DNA of 64,000 nt from JBHJHP01 sp042219855. GTDB taxonomy: Bacteria > Bacteroidota > Bacteroidia > Bacteroidales > UBA5342. Below are positions 26,379 to 34,445 of this stretch, one piece after another. The notes under the pieces are model-generated. The model was not told the DNA's origin. It saw nothing but the letters and a program-made list of their open reading frames with translations, and ran no database searches. Positions within the stretch are counted from its first letter, which is position 1; every line of letters begins with the position of its first letter. The translations under genes were made by a program, and so were the position numbers. The stretch spans positions 496,001-560,000 of the forward strand of contig NZ_JBHJHP010000003.1 in assembly GCF_042219855.1 (NCBI RefSeq), given 5' to 3'.

Positions 26379-26395
26379 AACCTTAACATAAGGTT
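26379..26395. promoter_or_regulatory. Perfect inverted repeat AACCTTA-ACA-TAAGGTT upstream of the abl operon
   Basis: Two exact 7-nt arms enclose a 3-nt centre. There is no T run, so it is not a terminator. It lies about 50 bp upstream of the promoter at 26442. Confidence 0.4.
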
Positions 26396-26441
26396 TTAAA
26401 TGTTAATGTTGTTTAGAAATCCTTTAATCTGTTAACATTTC

Positions 26442-26472
26442 TTGAATGACTCAGTCTGTATTCGTAAATTTG
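26442..26472 (+). promoter_or_regulatory. Bacteroidota promoter of the abl operon
   Basis: TTG (26442-26444), a 20-nt spacer and the perfect -7 element TAAATTTG (26465-26472), 32 nt before the ATG at 26505. An 8-bp palindrome TGTTAACA (26430-26437) lies just upstream. Confidence 0.55.
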
Positions 26473-26504
26473 ATTCTTTCGGTAATTTCTTAAATTGAAT
26501 AATC

Positions 26505-26885
26505 ATGAAAATGGCAAACTTAGATAAGGAATCCATCACTAAAGCGGTTCTAAAGGAGGTTGTTCGTCACAACAGAGGGGCAGAAATCCATGCCAGGCAT
26601 ACCCGGGATCTCCCAAATCCTGCACGTTTAGCCTGGAAAAACAAGGAAGAAAACTATATGCCTGATATCATTGTAAGAAATGGTAAGAATGGTCTTAATA
26701 TATATGAAATTGAACTGACAGACGAGTTCGATATCAGTAAATGGCGTCTATATTCCATGTACGCCAGAAAATCGAACGGTAAGCTGCATCTTGTATTACC
26801 CCGTTGGCTATCTAACCGGGCCAAAGAAAAAATTGAAGAAAGCAACCTTAAAAATATTCTTGTCGAATATGTTACTGATGCCTGA
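26505..26885 (+). CDS. Small protein with a possible PD-(D/E)xK-like fold
   Basis: A 126-residue soluble protein that I do not recognise. It opens with a helix (SITKAVLKEVVRHN), followed by basic and polar residues. The centre reads MPDIIV, about 13 residues, then YEIELTDEF: a PD ... ExE arrangement like the acidic core of PD-(D/E)xK nuclease-fold proteins, although the lysine is not in the usual place. After it come KWRLYSMYARK and the strand KLHLVLP, which is also common in that fold. No signal peptide or membrane segment. It has its own promoter and ends 33 bp before the lysine aminomutase gene, so the three may form one operon. A nuclease role is inference only; the fold may have lost catalysis. 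Confidence 0.65.
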   Translation: MKMANLDKESITKAVLKEVVRHNRGAEIHARHTRDLPNPARLAWKNKEENYMPDIIVRNGKNGLNIYEIELTDEFDISKWRLYSMYARKSNGKLHLVLPRWLSNRAKEKIEESNLKNILVEYVTDA

Positions 26886-26918
26886 ATATTAATAACCTAA
26901 TTTTATACTCACTTATAC

Positions 26919-28235
26919 ATGACTAACTACACTAAAGTACAGCAGGGTATTGCTGAGAAGATAGATTCTGAAACTACTGCAAGAAACTGGAGAGACTGGA
27001 AGTGGCAATTAAAAAACTCAATTGACTCCATTGATAAATTCGAGAGACTCTCCGGCGTTAAATTTTCAACTGAACAACGCACAAGACTTTACAAAACACT
27101 CGATAAATTTCCCCTTTCCATCACCCCGTATTATTTTTCACTCATAGATTTCGAAAATTTTGAAAATGACCCGGTTTTCAAGCAATCATTTGCAGATGAA
27201 CGGGAATTAATAATTGCAAAAAGTGATTTGAAGGATCCGCTAAGTGAAGATAAAGACAGCCCGGTTCCCGGAATAACACATCGATATCCCGACCGGGTAT
27301 TATTTCATATCAGCAATACCTGTTCCATGTATTGTCGCTTTTGCACCAGAAAGCGGAAAGTTGGCGATACAGATTACATCCCCAACAAAGCACAGCTAAA
27401 AGAAGGAATAGATTACATCCGAAGTACACCGGAAGTGCGGGACGTATTGCTCTCAGGAGGTGATCCGTTAATGTTACCGGATGATTATCTGGACTGGATA
27501 TTGACAGAGTTGCGTTCAATTGAACATGTGGAAGTTATACGTATTGGTACCCGGATGCCGGTTGTATTACCATACCGGATAACCGACGGCCTGGTGAATA
27601 TGTTAAAGAAACACCAGCCATTGTGGATCAATACACATTTTAATCATCCCAGAGAAATTTCGCCATCTTCAAAAGAAGCCGTACGGAAACTTGCGGACGC
27701 CGGGTTCCCGCTGGGTAATCAATCCGTTTTGCTGGCCGATGTGAATGACTGTCCAAAAATTATGAAGAGCCTGATGCACAAGCTGGTAATGAACAGGGTT
27801 AGACCCTATTACCTTTACCAGTGTGATCTGTCTGAAGGATTAACACATTTCAGAACTCCGGTAGGGAAAGGCATTGAAATTATGGAGAATCTGATTGGGC
27901 ATACCAGTGGATTCGCTGTACCAACATTTGTTGTGGATGCACCCGGTGGCGGAGGAAAAATTCCGGTTACTCCCAATTATATCATTTCATGGTCTACCAA
28001 TAAGGTTATCCTGAGAAACTATGAGGGGGTAATTACAACGTATAAAGAACCGGATAGCTATGAAGCAAAATACTGTAACAGGGATTGTGAGAATTGCACT
28101 CTGGAACTTGACCTAAACGAAGCAACTGAATCTCAGATGTTGGGTATTCAAAAACTCCTTTCTGATGAAAATGATTCCATTTCACTAATTCCAAATGAAA
28201 ATGAACGGTATAAAAGACGCGAAGATAACATTTGA
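26919..28235 (+). CDS. ablA: Lysine 2,3-aminomutase (KamA/AblA family)
   Basis: A 438-residue radical SAM/PLP enzyme that converts L-lysine to L-beta-lysine. The iron-sulfur cysteines are C135, C139 and C142 (CSMYCRFC). The residues that bind the substrate side-chain amine in the clostridial enzyme (D293, D330) have counterparts D303 (QCDLSEG) and D340 (VDAPGGGGK), and the PLP lysine is K347. All three are shifted by ten residues. Both aspartates favour lysine over glutamate, for which the second family member carries other residues. A cysteine cluster near the end (KYCNRDCENC) may bind zinc. It is followed, with a 41-bp overlap, by a beta-lysine acetyltransferase. Together they make the osmolyte N-epsilon-acetyl-beta-lysine. 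Confidence 0.93.
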   Translation: MTNYTKVQQGIAEKIDSETTARNWRDWKWQLKNSIDSIDKFERLSGVKFSTEQRTRLYKTLDKFPLSITPYYFSLIDFENFENDPVFKQSFADERELIIAKSDLKDPLSEDKDSPVPGITHRYPDRVLFHISNTCSMYCRFCTRKRKVGDTDYIPNKAQLKEGIDYIRSTPEVRDVLLSGGDPLMLPDDYLDWILTELRSIEHVEVIRIGTRMPVVLPYRITDGLVNMLKKHQPLWINTHFNHPREISPSSKEAVRKLADAGFPLGNQSVLLADVNDCPKIMKSLMHKLVMNRVRPYYLYQCDLSEGLTHFRTPVGKGIEIMENLIGHTSGFAVPTFVVDAPGGGGKIPVTPNYIISWSTNKVILRNYEGVITTYKEPDSYEAKYCNRDCENCTLELDLNEATESQMLGIQKLLSDENDSISLIPNENERYKRREDNI

Positions 28236-29064
28236 TAAAATTGAGAAAATAGGACAGGGGAGTCTGGTTCAGCATGGTAAAATGAATGACAGGCTTTATC
28301 TCATGAAGATGAGCCCCGGTGATAAAGACAGCATTGTAGATCTTATTGAAAAACTGGCTGTTGACAACAGCTACTCAAAAGTGTTTGTCAAAATTCCTTT
28401 TTCTGTACGGGATAGTTTTATACGCCGGGGATTTGTTCAGGAGGCTGTTATTCCACACTATTTTTTAACAGGAGATGATGCCTGGTTTATGGCTAAATAT
28501 TATTCTGAAGAGCGAAAGATACCGGATTTTGAAGATTTGAAAAATTTCAGAAAGGTTCTTGATTCTCCGCTAAATTCAGTAACGTATAATATTGACCCTG
28601 ATATCCGGTTGAGGGAATTAGTTGATGCAGATACAGATGATGTGGTCGGCATTTATAAAAAAGTGTTTGAGACCTATCCGTTTCCCATCCATGATCCGGA
28701 TTATATCCGAGAGGTAATGAAAAGTCACGTGAGGTTCTGGGGAGCTTATTTGGATGATAAGCTGATTGGTTTGTCATCTGCTGAAATGGACCGACAGTCA
28801 GGTGCCGCAGAAATGACAGATTTTGCGGTACTACCTGAAAGCAGAGGTAAACGCATTGCATATCATTTGTTGCATCTGATGGAAAAGGGAATGCTGGACG
28901 AGAACATTAAAACGGTGTATACAATCGCCCGGATTAAATCTGCAGCCATGAATAAAACATTTATAAACAGTGGCTATACCTTTGGTGGTACACTGGTAAA
29001 TAATACAAATATCAGTGGAAATATTGAATCAATGAATGTATATTTTAAAAAGCTGCTAAGTTAA
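28195..29064 (+). CDS. ablB: Putative beta-lysine N-acetyltransferase (GNAT)
   Basis: A 289-residue acetyltransferase that fits AblB. The N-terminal part has the family start LVQHGKMNDRLYLMKMSPGD, and the C-terminal GNAT fold has TDFAVLPESRGKRIAYHLL, with the R/Q-x-x-G-x-G/A-type acetyl-CoA loop in the form ESRGKRIA. Further on come IKTVYTIARIKSAAMNKTFINSGY and GGTLVNNTNISGNIESMNV, which are typical of AblB. It acetylates the epsilon-amine of beta-lysine. Its start (ATG 28195, or 28201) lies inside ablA, an overlap of up to 41 bp, so translation of both is probably coupled. It is convergent, with only a 3-bp gap, with the HcpR-like gene. Confidence 0.9.
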   Translation: MKMNGIKDAKITFDKIEKIGQGSLVQHGKMNDRLYLMKMSPGDKDSIVDLIEKLAVDNSYSKVFVKIPFSVRDSFIRRGFVQEAVIPHYFLTGDDAWFMAKYYSEERKIPDFEDLKNFRKVLDSPLNSVTYNIDPDIRLRELVDADTDDVVGIYKKVFETYPFPIHDPDYIREVMKSHVRFWGAYLDDKLIGLSSAEMDRQSGAAEMTDFAVLPESRGKRIAYHLLHLMEKGMLDENIKTVYTIARIKSAAMNKTFINSGYTFGGTLVNNTNISGNIESMNVYFKKLLS

Positions 29065-29067
29065 AGG

Positions 29068-29745
29068 TCACTGTATCAGTTCCATTAGTCCGGTTTCATT
29101 AACGATTGTAATTTTTTTGCCATCAGCAACAATTAGTTTGTCTTTATCCAGCTCGCGCATTGCCCGCGTAAGCGAAGGTCGTGCCACACCAAATACTTCT
29201 GACAATTCATTATGGGATGCCTTTAATTCAAACGTTTTATTTCCCGCCTTTTTAGACTGCTGTATCAGGTAGTGTGCAATTTTACCCTTTATGGTCTGAA
29301 ACGACAGAAACCGAATTCTTGAGGTAAGGAATTGGGCACGATTAGATACGAGACCCAGATAATTATTAAGGATGGTCTGGTTTTGCTGGAAAAGCTGTAA
29401 CAGTGAGTCCTTCGGAATAACAAGTATTTCTGATTTTTGTAAAGCAACCACATCCACTGGAAAACGATTGTTCTTACCAAATATAAATGAAGGAGCCAGT
29501 GGTTTTCCCTGATCCAGTTCCTCTATACGGATAACTTTTCCGGAGAAATCCGTCATTTCACCTTTTACTTTACCTTTAATTACGACATACAAAAAACGGC
29601 ATTCTTCATCGCTGAATGCAATCGTTTCTTTAGGATTGAATATTTTAACTTTATAAGAAATCTGTTCCAGTTCATTATCTATAGCTTCACCTGATAACCC
29701 GTGGAAAATTGGACATTTCATAAGAACTCCGGCAACATCAGTCAT
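29068..29745 (-). CDS. hcpR: Crp/Fnr-family regulator, HcpR-like
   Basis: A 225-residue regulator with an N-terminal cyclic-nucleotide-like sensor domain (about 1-130), a dimer helix (about 130-160), and a C-terminal winged helix (recognition region ASHNELSEVFGVARPSLTRAMREL). It has no FNR-type four-cysteine motif at the N-terminus (a single MKCPIF cysteine remains). It is divergent from the ferredoxin-like gene and hcp, which is the arrangement of HcpR regulators that respond to nitrosative stress. A perfect 14-bp palindrome lies between the divergent genes. The ATG at 29745 (MTDVAGVLMKCPIF) is used: an ORF 36 codons longer would overlap the operator. The ligand is probably nitric oxide bound through heme, as in other HcpR proteins, but the heme site is not visible. 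Confidence 0.8.
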   Translation of the reverse strand: MTDVAGVLMKCPIFHGLSGEAIDNELEQISYKVKIFNPKETIAFSDEECRFLYVVIKGKVKGEMTDFSGKVIRIEELDQGKPLAPSFIFGKNNRFPVDVVALQKSEILVIPKDSLLQLFQQNQTILNNYLGLVSNRAQFLTSRIRFLSFQTIKGKIAHYLIQQSKKAGNKTFELKASHNELSEVFGVARPSLTRAMRELDKDKLIVADGKKITIVNETGLMELIQ

Positions 29746-29846
29746 ATTTATTATTTTTTTCAAATCTACATTTTTAACAGCCTCTACCCAATTATGTTCT
29801 GAATTTCGGTGAATCGACCAGTTTTTTCTTAAAATTTTCGGGGCAT

Positions 29847-29860
29847 GTAACAAATGTTAC
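29847..29860. promoter_or_regulatory. Palindromic operator GTAACAAATGTTAC upstream of the hcp operon
   Basis: GTAACA-AA-TGTTAC is an exact inverted repeat of the Crp/Fnr type. It is centred at 29853.5, about 43 nt upstream of the predicted start site of the next operon, the position of a class II activator. Binding by the adjacent HcpR-like protein is inference. Confidence 0.65.
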
Positions 29861-29883
29861 CGCTTAAAAAGAATAAATCATAG

Positions 29884-29891
29884 CATTTTTG
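29884..29891 (+). promoter_or_regulatory. Putative -7 element (CATTTTTG) of the frdX-hcp operon
   Basis: CATTTTTG differs from TAnnTTTG at the first base. No good -33 box is present, which suits an activated promoter. The start site would lie at about 29897. Confidence 0.4.
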
Positions 29892-29910
29892 TAGTGTAAA
29901 ATTAAACAAG

Positions 29911-30822
29911 ATGCTTAGAGACGTTGTAAAAATAGATGAAAACCTATGTACCGGATGTGGCGACTGTGTTCCGGGATGTCATGAAGGTGCTCTGCAGATA
30001 ATTGATGGGAAGGCCAGGTTGATCAGCGATCTGTTGTGTGATGGTCTGGGGGCCTGTCTTGGGCATTGTCCTACAGGAGCCTTAACCATAGAAAAACGTG
30101 AGGCAGAGCCATATGATGAGTTGAAAGTCATGGCTCTGATGGTTGAGAAAGGCCATAATACCGTAGTGGCTCATATGAAGCACTTAAAAGAACACGGAGA
30201 AACCGGATTTTTAAAGCAGGCCGTAGGGTATTTAAAAACCAATGCATCCGTAATCAGCCTGGATGTTCCTGCTATAATTTCTGAAGTGCATAACAGTGGT
30301 GGCTCTTGTGCAGTAAGACATGATAATCATAAGCCGGTAATGAAAATGCAGCATGCCGGCAGTAGCTGTCCCGGATCAAAAAGTATGAGTTTTGCACCTG
30401 CTGGTGTTACGGGTGCGACAGCGGCTAACTCCGAAGATTTTACAGCTCTGTCTCAATGGCCTGTTCAGATGCATCTTATTAATCCTGCCGCAGGCTATTT
30501 TAATGGTGCGGATGTACTAATTGCTGCTGATTGTGTCGCATTTGCCATGGGGAATTTTCACCAGAGGTTTTTAACGGGAAAAAAATTGTGTATAGCCTGT
30601 CCGAAGCTGGATTCAGGATTGGAAACTTATCTTGATAAAATGAAACGGTTAATTAATGAATCCGCTATCAATACGTTAACCGTAGTCATTATGGAAGTAC
30701 CGTGCTGTTCAGGATTACTCCGGTTGGCTCAGATTGCTGTGGATCAGGCTTCAAGAAAGATTCCATTAAAAGCAGTTACAGTATCCATTCAGGGTAAGGT
30801 ATTGAAAGAAGAATGGGTTTGA
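29911..30822 (+). CDS. 4Fe-4S dicluster protein linked to hcp (FrdX-like)
   Basis: A 303-residue iron-sulfur protein. Its N-terminus has two ferredoxin clusters, CTGCGDCVPGCHEGA (residues about 11-25) and CDGLGACLGHCPTGA (about 46-60). The rest has two cysteine-bearing stretches (GGSCAVRH, and HAGSSCPGS), then the ADCVAFAMGNFHQRFLTGKKLCIACPKLD block and EVPCCSGLLRLAQ near the C-terminus, all with conserved cysteines. This build fits the FrdX-like partner found next to hcp in HcpR regulons, which probably passes electrons to Hcp. It is followed by hcp after 58 bp and is thus likely in the same operon. The name frdX is from memory of the regulon, so I leave the gene symbol open. Confidence 0.75.
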   Translation: MLRDVVKIDENLCTGCGDCVPGCHEGALQIIDGKARLISDLLCDGLGACLGHCPTGALTIEKREAEPYDELKVMALMVEKGHNTVVAHMKHLKEHGETGFLKQAVGYLKTNASVISLDVPAIISEVHNSGGSCAVRHDNHKPVMKMQHAGSSCPGSKSMSFAPAGVTGATAANSEDFTALSQWPVQMHLINPAAGYFNGADVLIAADCVAFAMGNFHQRFLTGKKLCIACPKLDSGLETYLDKMKRLINESAINTLTVVIMEVPCCSGLLRLAQIAVDQASRKIPLKAVTVSIQGKVLKEEWV

Positions 30823-30880
30823 AACCAAAAATCAGAAAAATAAAATAAAATAATAAACCAAATAAATTTAAGATTTAACG

Positions 30881-32533
30881 ATGAGTATGTTTTGTTATCA
30901 ATGCCAGGAGGCAGCAAAAGGAACCGGTTGTACGGTAAAAGGAGTTTGTGGAAAAACGGATGAAGTGGCTGCAAGTCAGGATACCTTAATTTATGTGGCA
31001 AAAGGGATATCCTATCTGGCAAATGCACTGAACGAAGCCGGACAGAAAAGTGAAACCGCTGACAAATTTGTATTTGAGGCTTTGTTTATTACGATAACGA
31101 ATGCCAATTTTGATAATGCAAAAATTGAGGATAAGATCAGGCAGGGAATGAAGCTTAAAGCAGAATTACTGGAAACTGTAAAATCATTTTTTGTTCCTGA
31201 TTTCAAATATCCGGATGCAGTAACCTGGCATGCCGAAACGGAAAAGGAATTTGAGCTTAAGCGATTTGCGGTAAGTATTTTAAGTGAAGACAACGAAGAT
31301 ATCCGTTCGTTGAAGGAATTGTTGACTTATGGCTTGAAAGGCATGGCAGCATATGCAGAGCATGCATATAATCTGGGATATACCAATAATACCGTTTTTG
31401 ATTTTATGCATAAGGCACTCGCAGCTACTTTGCTAAAGGGTATTTCTGCAGATGAACTAACGGGTCTTGTTTTGGAATGTGGCAAGCATGGTGTGGATGT
31501 GATGGCTCTTCTGGATCAGGCGAATACTGAAAGTTACGGTCATCCTGAATTATCCACTGTAAATATCGGTGTAAGAAATAATCCGGGTATACTGATTAGT
31601 GGTCATGATTTGAAAGATATGGAAGAACTGCTGAAGCAGACAGAAGGAACCGGTGTAGATGTATATACTCACAGCGAGATGCTTCCTGCAAACTATTATC
31701 CGGCATTTAAAAAGTACCGACACCTTGTAGGAAACTACGGTAACGCATGGTGGAAACAGAAAGAAGAGTTTGAAAGCTTTAACGGACCTGTATTGCTGAC
31801 AACAAACTGTTTGGTTCCACCGAAGGAAAGCTATAAAAGCAGGGTTTATACTACCGGAGCTGCTGGTTTTGACGGATGTGAACATATAGAGGATCGTAAG
31901 GATGGCCAACCCAAGGACTTCTCGGCAATAATTGAACATGCCAAACATTGCGATGCTCCTCTGGAAATTGAACAGGGTTCTATAGTTGGTGGGTTTGCGC
32001 ATAACCAGGTTTTTGCACTTGCCGATAAAGTTGTTGACGCCGTTAAATCAGGTGCTGTTAAGCAGTTTGTGGTTATGGCAGGTTGTGACGGACGAATGAA
32101 GAGCAGGGATTACTACACTGAATTTGCCAATGAATTGCCAAAGGATAATATAATTCTTACTGCCGGATGTGCGAAGTACAGATATAATAAACTGAGCCTG
32201 GGAGATATTGGCGGAATTCCTCGTGTGCTTGATGCGGGGCAGTGCAATGATTCATATTCGCTTGTAGTAATTGCTTTAAAGCTTAAAGAAGTTTTTGAAT
32301 TGAACGACATCAATGAATTGCCAATTACCTATAATATTGCATGGTATGAGCAAAAGGCAGTAATTGTACTGTTGGCACTACTTTATCTTGGAGTTAAAAA
32401 TATACACCTGGGACCAACATTACCAGCATTTGTTTCTCCCGGTGTTGCAAAAGTTCTGATTGACAATTTTGGATTAGGTACCATATCGGATGTGGAGAGT
32501 GATTTAGTGACAATGGGGTTAGCAGCAGTTTAG
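30881..32533 (+). CDS. hcp: Hybrid cluster protein (hydroxylamine reductase / NO reductase)
   Basis: A 550-residue hybrid-cluster protein. The N-terminal FCYQCQEAAKGTGCTVKGVC holds the four cysteines C5, C8, C17 and C23 (Cx2C-x8-C-x5-C spacing) of the first iron-sulfur cluster. Further hybrid-cluster ligands occur in CGKHGVDVM, NCLVPP, and GCAKYRYN, as in family members. The protein reduces hydroxylamine in vitro and NO in the cell, giving protection against nitrosative stress. It is downstream of an HcpR-like operator and the FrdX-like gene, and followed by a very strong terminator. Confidence 0.96.
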   Translation: MSMFCYQCQEAAKGTGCTVKGVCGKTDEVAASQDTLIYVAKGISYLANALNEAGQKSETADKFVFEALFITITNANFDNAKIEDKIRQGMKLKAELLETVKSFFVPDFKYPDAVTWHAETEKEFELKRFAVSILSEDNEDIRSLKELLTYGLKGMAAYAEHAYNLGYTNNTVFDFMHKALAATLLKGISADELTGLVLECGKHGVDVMALLDQANTESYGHPELSTVNIGVRNNPGILISGHDLKDMEELLKQTEGTGVDVYTHSEMLPANYYPAFKKYRHLVGNYGNAWWKQKEEFESFNGPVLLTTNCLVPPKESYKSRVYTTGAAGFDGCEHIEDRKDGQPKDFSAIIEHAKHCDAPLEIEQGSIVGGFAHNQVFALADKVVDAVKSGAVKQFVVMAGCDGRMKSRDYYTEFANELPKDNIILTAGCAKYRYNKLSLGDIGGIPRVLDAGQCNDSYSLVVIALKLKEVFELNDINELPITYNIAWYEQKAVIVLLALLYLGVKNIHLGPTLPAFVSPGVAKVLIDNFGLGTISDVESDLVTMGLAAV

Positions 32534-32572
32534 GATTGATTTTGGATGAACGGAACCTATATGGTACAAACG

Positions 32573-32607
32573 AAGGAGGGTGTCAATTAATTGACACCCT
32601 CCTTTTT
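32573..32607. terminator. Strong terminator after hcp (32-bp perfect palindrome)
   Basis: The arms 32573-32588 and 32589-32604 are perfectly complementary. The outer part is AAGGAGGGTGTC and the T run follows. It sits 40 bp after the hcp stop and 15 bp before the convergent gene, and its A run on the other side means it may serve both strands. Confidence 0.88.
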
Positions 32608-32621
32608 GTTTTGAGTTTTTT

Positions 32622-33521
32622 TTACCAAAGTTTTGACGGGTATTCTCCATCAGCGATTAAACGGTTTAATCTGGCTACTGCATCCTCCTTATCTTCTTTA
32701 TAGGTTACACCAAACCACTGAGCCGTTGTGCTTAATACCTTCACTTCCGCTTCTCCTTTATTTATAAGTGTATTCAATACCGATGGCATATAGAATTCTG
32801 CCTTGGGATTGTCGACATTCTCAGTGATAAATGCATTAAAGTATGCTTCGTAATAGGTAAATACGGAAGGTGTGAAAGCCATAAAGTTCATTGAAACAGG
32901 TTGTTGTGGATTCAGTTCGTGGAGAGTTCCGTTATCATCGTAAACAATTTTATCATTGTTTCTGAATATTTTTGTTCGTTCCACAATGTCGGTCAGGTTA
33001 CCATCCTGATCTACGCCGCAGATGCCACGTGAAACTGATCCGAACTCAGATAAGGTTTTCTGCACCTCATATCCTAAAAGATAATAAGTTTTTGTTTCAT
33101 TCGAAGTGGCATTTAATTCCTTTGCAACGGTTTCAAAGGCATCACGCCCATAAAAATCGTCGGCGTTGATCACAGCAAAAGGTGTCTTAACCGCATCTTT
33201 AGTCACCAACACAGCGTGTCCTGTTCCCCATGGTTTGGTTCGCTCCGGAGGTACGCTTAAACCCTCTGGTAGGTTATCCAGTTCTTGGTACACATATTCA
33301 ACTTCTATTTTGCCCTCGAATTTACTTCCGAAATGGGCTTTGAACGCTGCTTCAATGTTTTCACGCACCACAAAGACCACTTTCCCGAATCCGGCTCTGA
33401 TGGCATCAAAAACAGAGTACTCAATAATAGCTTCACCGTTCGGGCCAAACCCATCAATTTGTTTCAAACCTCCATAGCGGCTTCCCATTCCTGCCGCCAG
33501 TATTACTAGTGTTGGTTTCAT
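32622..33521 (-). CDS. Sugar-phosphate nucleotidyltransferase (NTP transferase family)
   Basis: A 299-residue nucleotidyltransferase of the NTP_transferase superfamily. The N-terminus has the catalytic loop LVILAAGMGSRYGGLKQID, with a conserved glycine-rich motif and lysine. FAVINADDFYGRDAF is the metal-binding DD motif, and TKPWGTGHAVLVTKDAV contacts the sugar. It activates a sugar 1-phosphate with an NTP. The product cannot be identified. The start overlaps the PfkB stop by 4 bp (ATGA), and it is last in a four-gene operon with GH16-like, SIS and PfkB genes. Confidence 0.87.
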   Translation of the reverse strand: MKPTLVILAAGMGSRYGGLKQIDGFGPNGEAIIEYSVFDAIRAGFGKVVFVVRENIEAAFKAHFGSKFEGKIEVEYVYQELDNLPEGLSVPPERTKPWGTGHAVLVTKDAVKTPFAVINADDFYGRDAFETVAKELNATSNETKTYYLLGYEVQKTLSEFGSVSRGICGVDQDGNLTDIVERTKIFRNNDKIVYDDNGTLHELNPQQPVSMNFMAFTPSVFTYYEAYFNAFITENVDNPKAEFYMPSVLNTLINKGEAEVKVLSTTAQWFGVTYKEDKEDAVARLNRLIADGEYPSKLW

Positions 33522-34444
33522 TTTATTTTGTTTATTTTATTTGCAAAGTCAACAGAAACATAATTGTCATAACTCATACATACCTCGCTAGAAAAAGACG
33601 TGGCAATTTCAGTTATTTTTTTCCACATGGATTCATCTAGTTCTTTGAGTTCATTTCTGTTTATGTTATACTTAAATAAAGCGTAAGCAAAACCTGCGTT
33701 AAAGTTATCGCCGGCACCAATTGTACTCAGTGGCTCTAACTTCTGTACCGGGAACCGGTAAGTATGGTCTTTTAGTATTATTTTTATACCTTCTGAACTC
33801 ATCGTGTAAATCAGGGGTTGTTCATTTTTACAAACCTGCCTGTATATCTCATCCGTGTTTTCTGATTTCAATATGTTGTAGAAGTCCTCATCAGATCCAC
33901 GGATGATTGTGGCATCCGAAAAGTTTTCAAAAATAGTTGCTTTTATAGCATCCAGCTGATGAAGATGTGAGCTCCTGAAGTTAGGATCGTAATATACAAT
34001 AGCGTTATTCTGATTGGCTTTGTTTACAAGGCCCTTTACCTGGTTTCTTAAAGCAGGATTAATGGCGAAGTATGATCCGAACAGGATGAAATCATCTGAG
34101 TGAACCTCCGGAAAACCTGATTGCAGGCGCTCTTTTGGATAAGTTTTATAAAACTCATACTCAGCATCATTATTTTCGTTCAGGAAGGCCAGAGCCAGGG
34201 CTGATTTACCATTTTCAAAACGGGTAATGTATTTTGTTTCAATATTATTCTGTTCCAGGAAGCGGATAATAAGATCTCCCACTTTATCTTTTCCTGTTTC
34301 ACTGATAAAAGTAGATGGTATTCCGGTTCTGCCAAGCGATATAAGTGCATTAAATGAAGAGCCACCGGGTTTGGCTGCGACCGGTTGTTCATCTTTAAAA
34401 ATGATATCGAGTACGGTTTCACCAATGGCGATAACTTTTCTCAT
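33518..34444 (-). CDS. PfkB-family carbohydrate kinase
   Basis: A 308-residue ribokinase-fold sugar kinase. The N-terminus MRKVIAIGETVLDIIF and the KPGGSSFNALISLGRTG block match PfkB signature 1. The C-terminal signature is LSTIGAGDNFNAGFAYALF, with the catalytic base aspartate. NAGFAY is also the ATP anion hole. The sugar is unknown; fructokinase-like is the closest description. It lies one base after the SIS gene stop, so they are likely translated together. The ATG at 34444 is chosen; upstream codons in frame lie within the SIS gene. Confidence 0.87.
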   Translation of the reverse strand: MRKVIAIGETVLDIIFKDEQPVAAKPGGSSFNALISLGRTGIPSTFISETGKDKVGDLIIRFLEQNNIETKYITRFENGKSALALAFLNENNDAEYEFYKTYPKERLQSGFPEVHSDDFILFGSYFAINPALRNQVKGLVNKANQNNAIVYYDPNFRSSHLHQLDAIKATIFENFSDATIIRGSDEDFYNILKSENTDEIYRQVCKNEQPLIYTMSSEGIKIILKDHTYRFPVQKLEPLSTIGAGDNFNAGFAYALFKYNINRNELKELDESMWKKITEIATSFSSEVCMSYDNYVSVDFANKINKIK

Positions 34445-34445
34445 T

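Noticed and set aside
32573..32607. Insertion-sequence end or CRISPR-like repeat after hcp
   Set aside because: The 32-bp palindrome is followed by a T run at the right distance from the stop and is best explained as a terminator.
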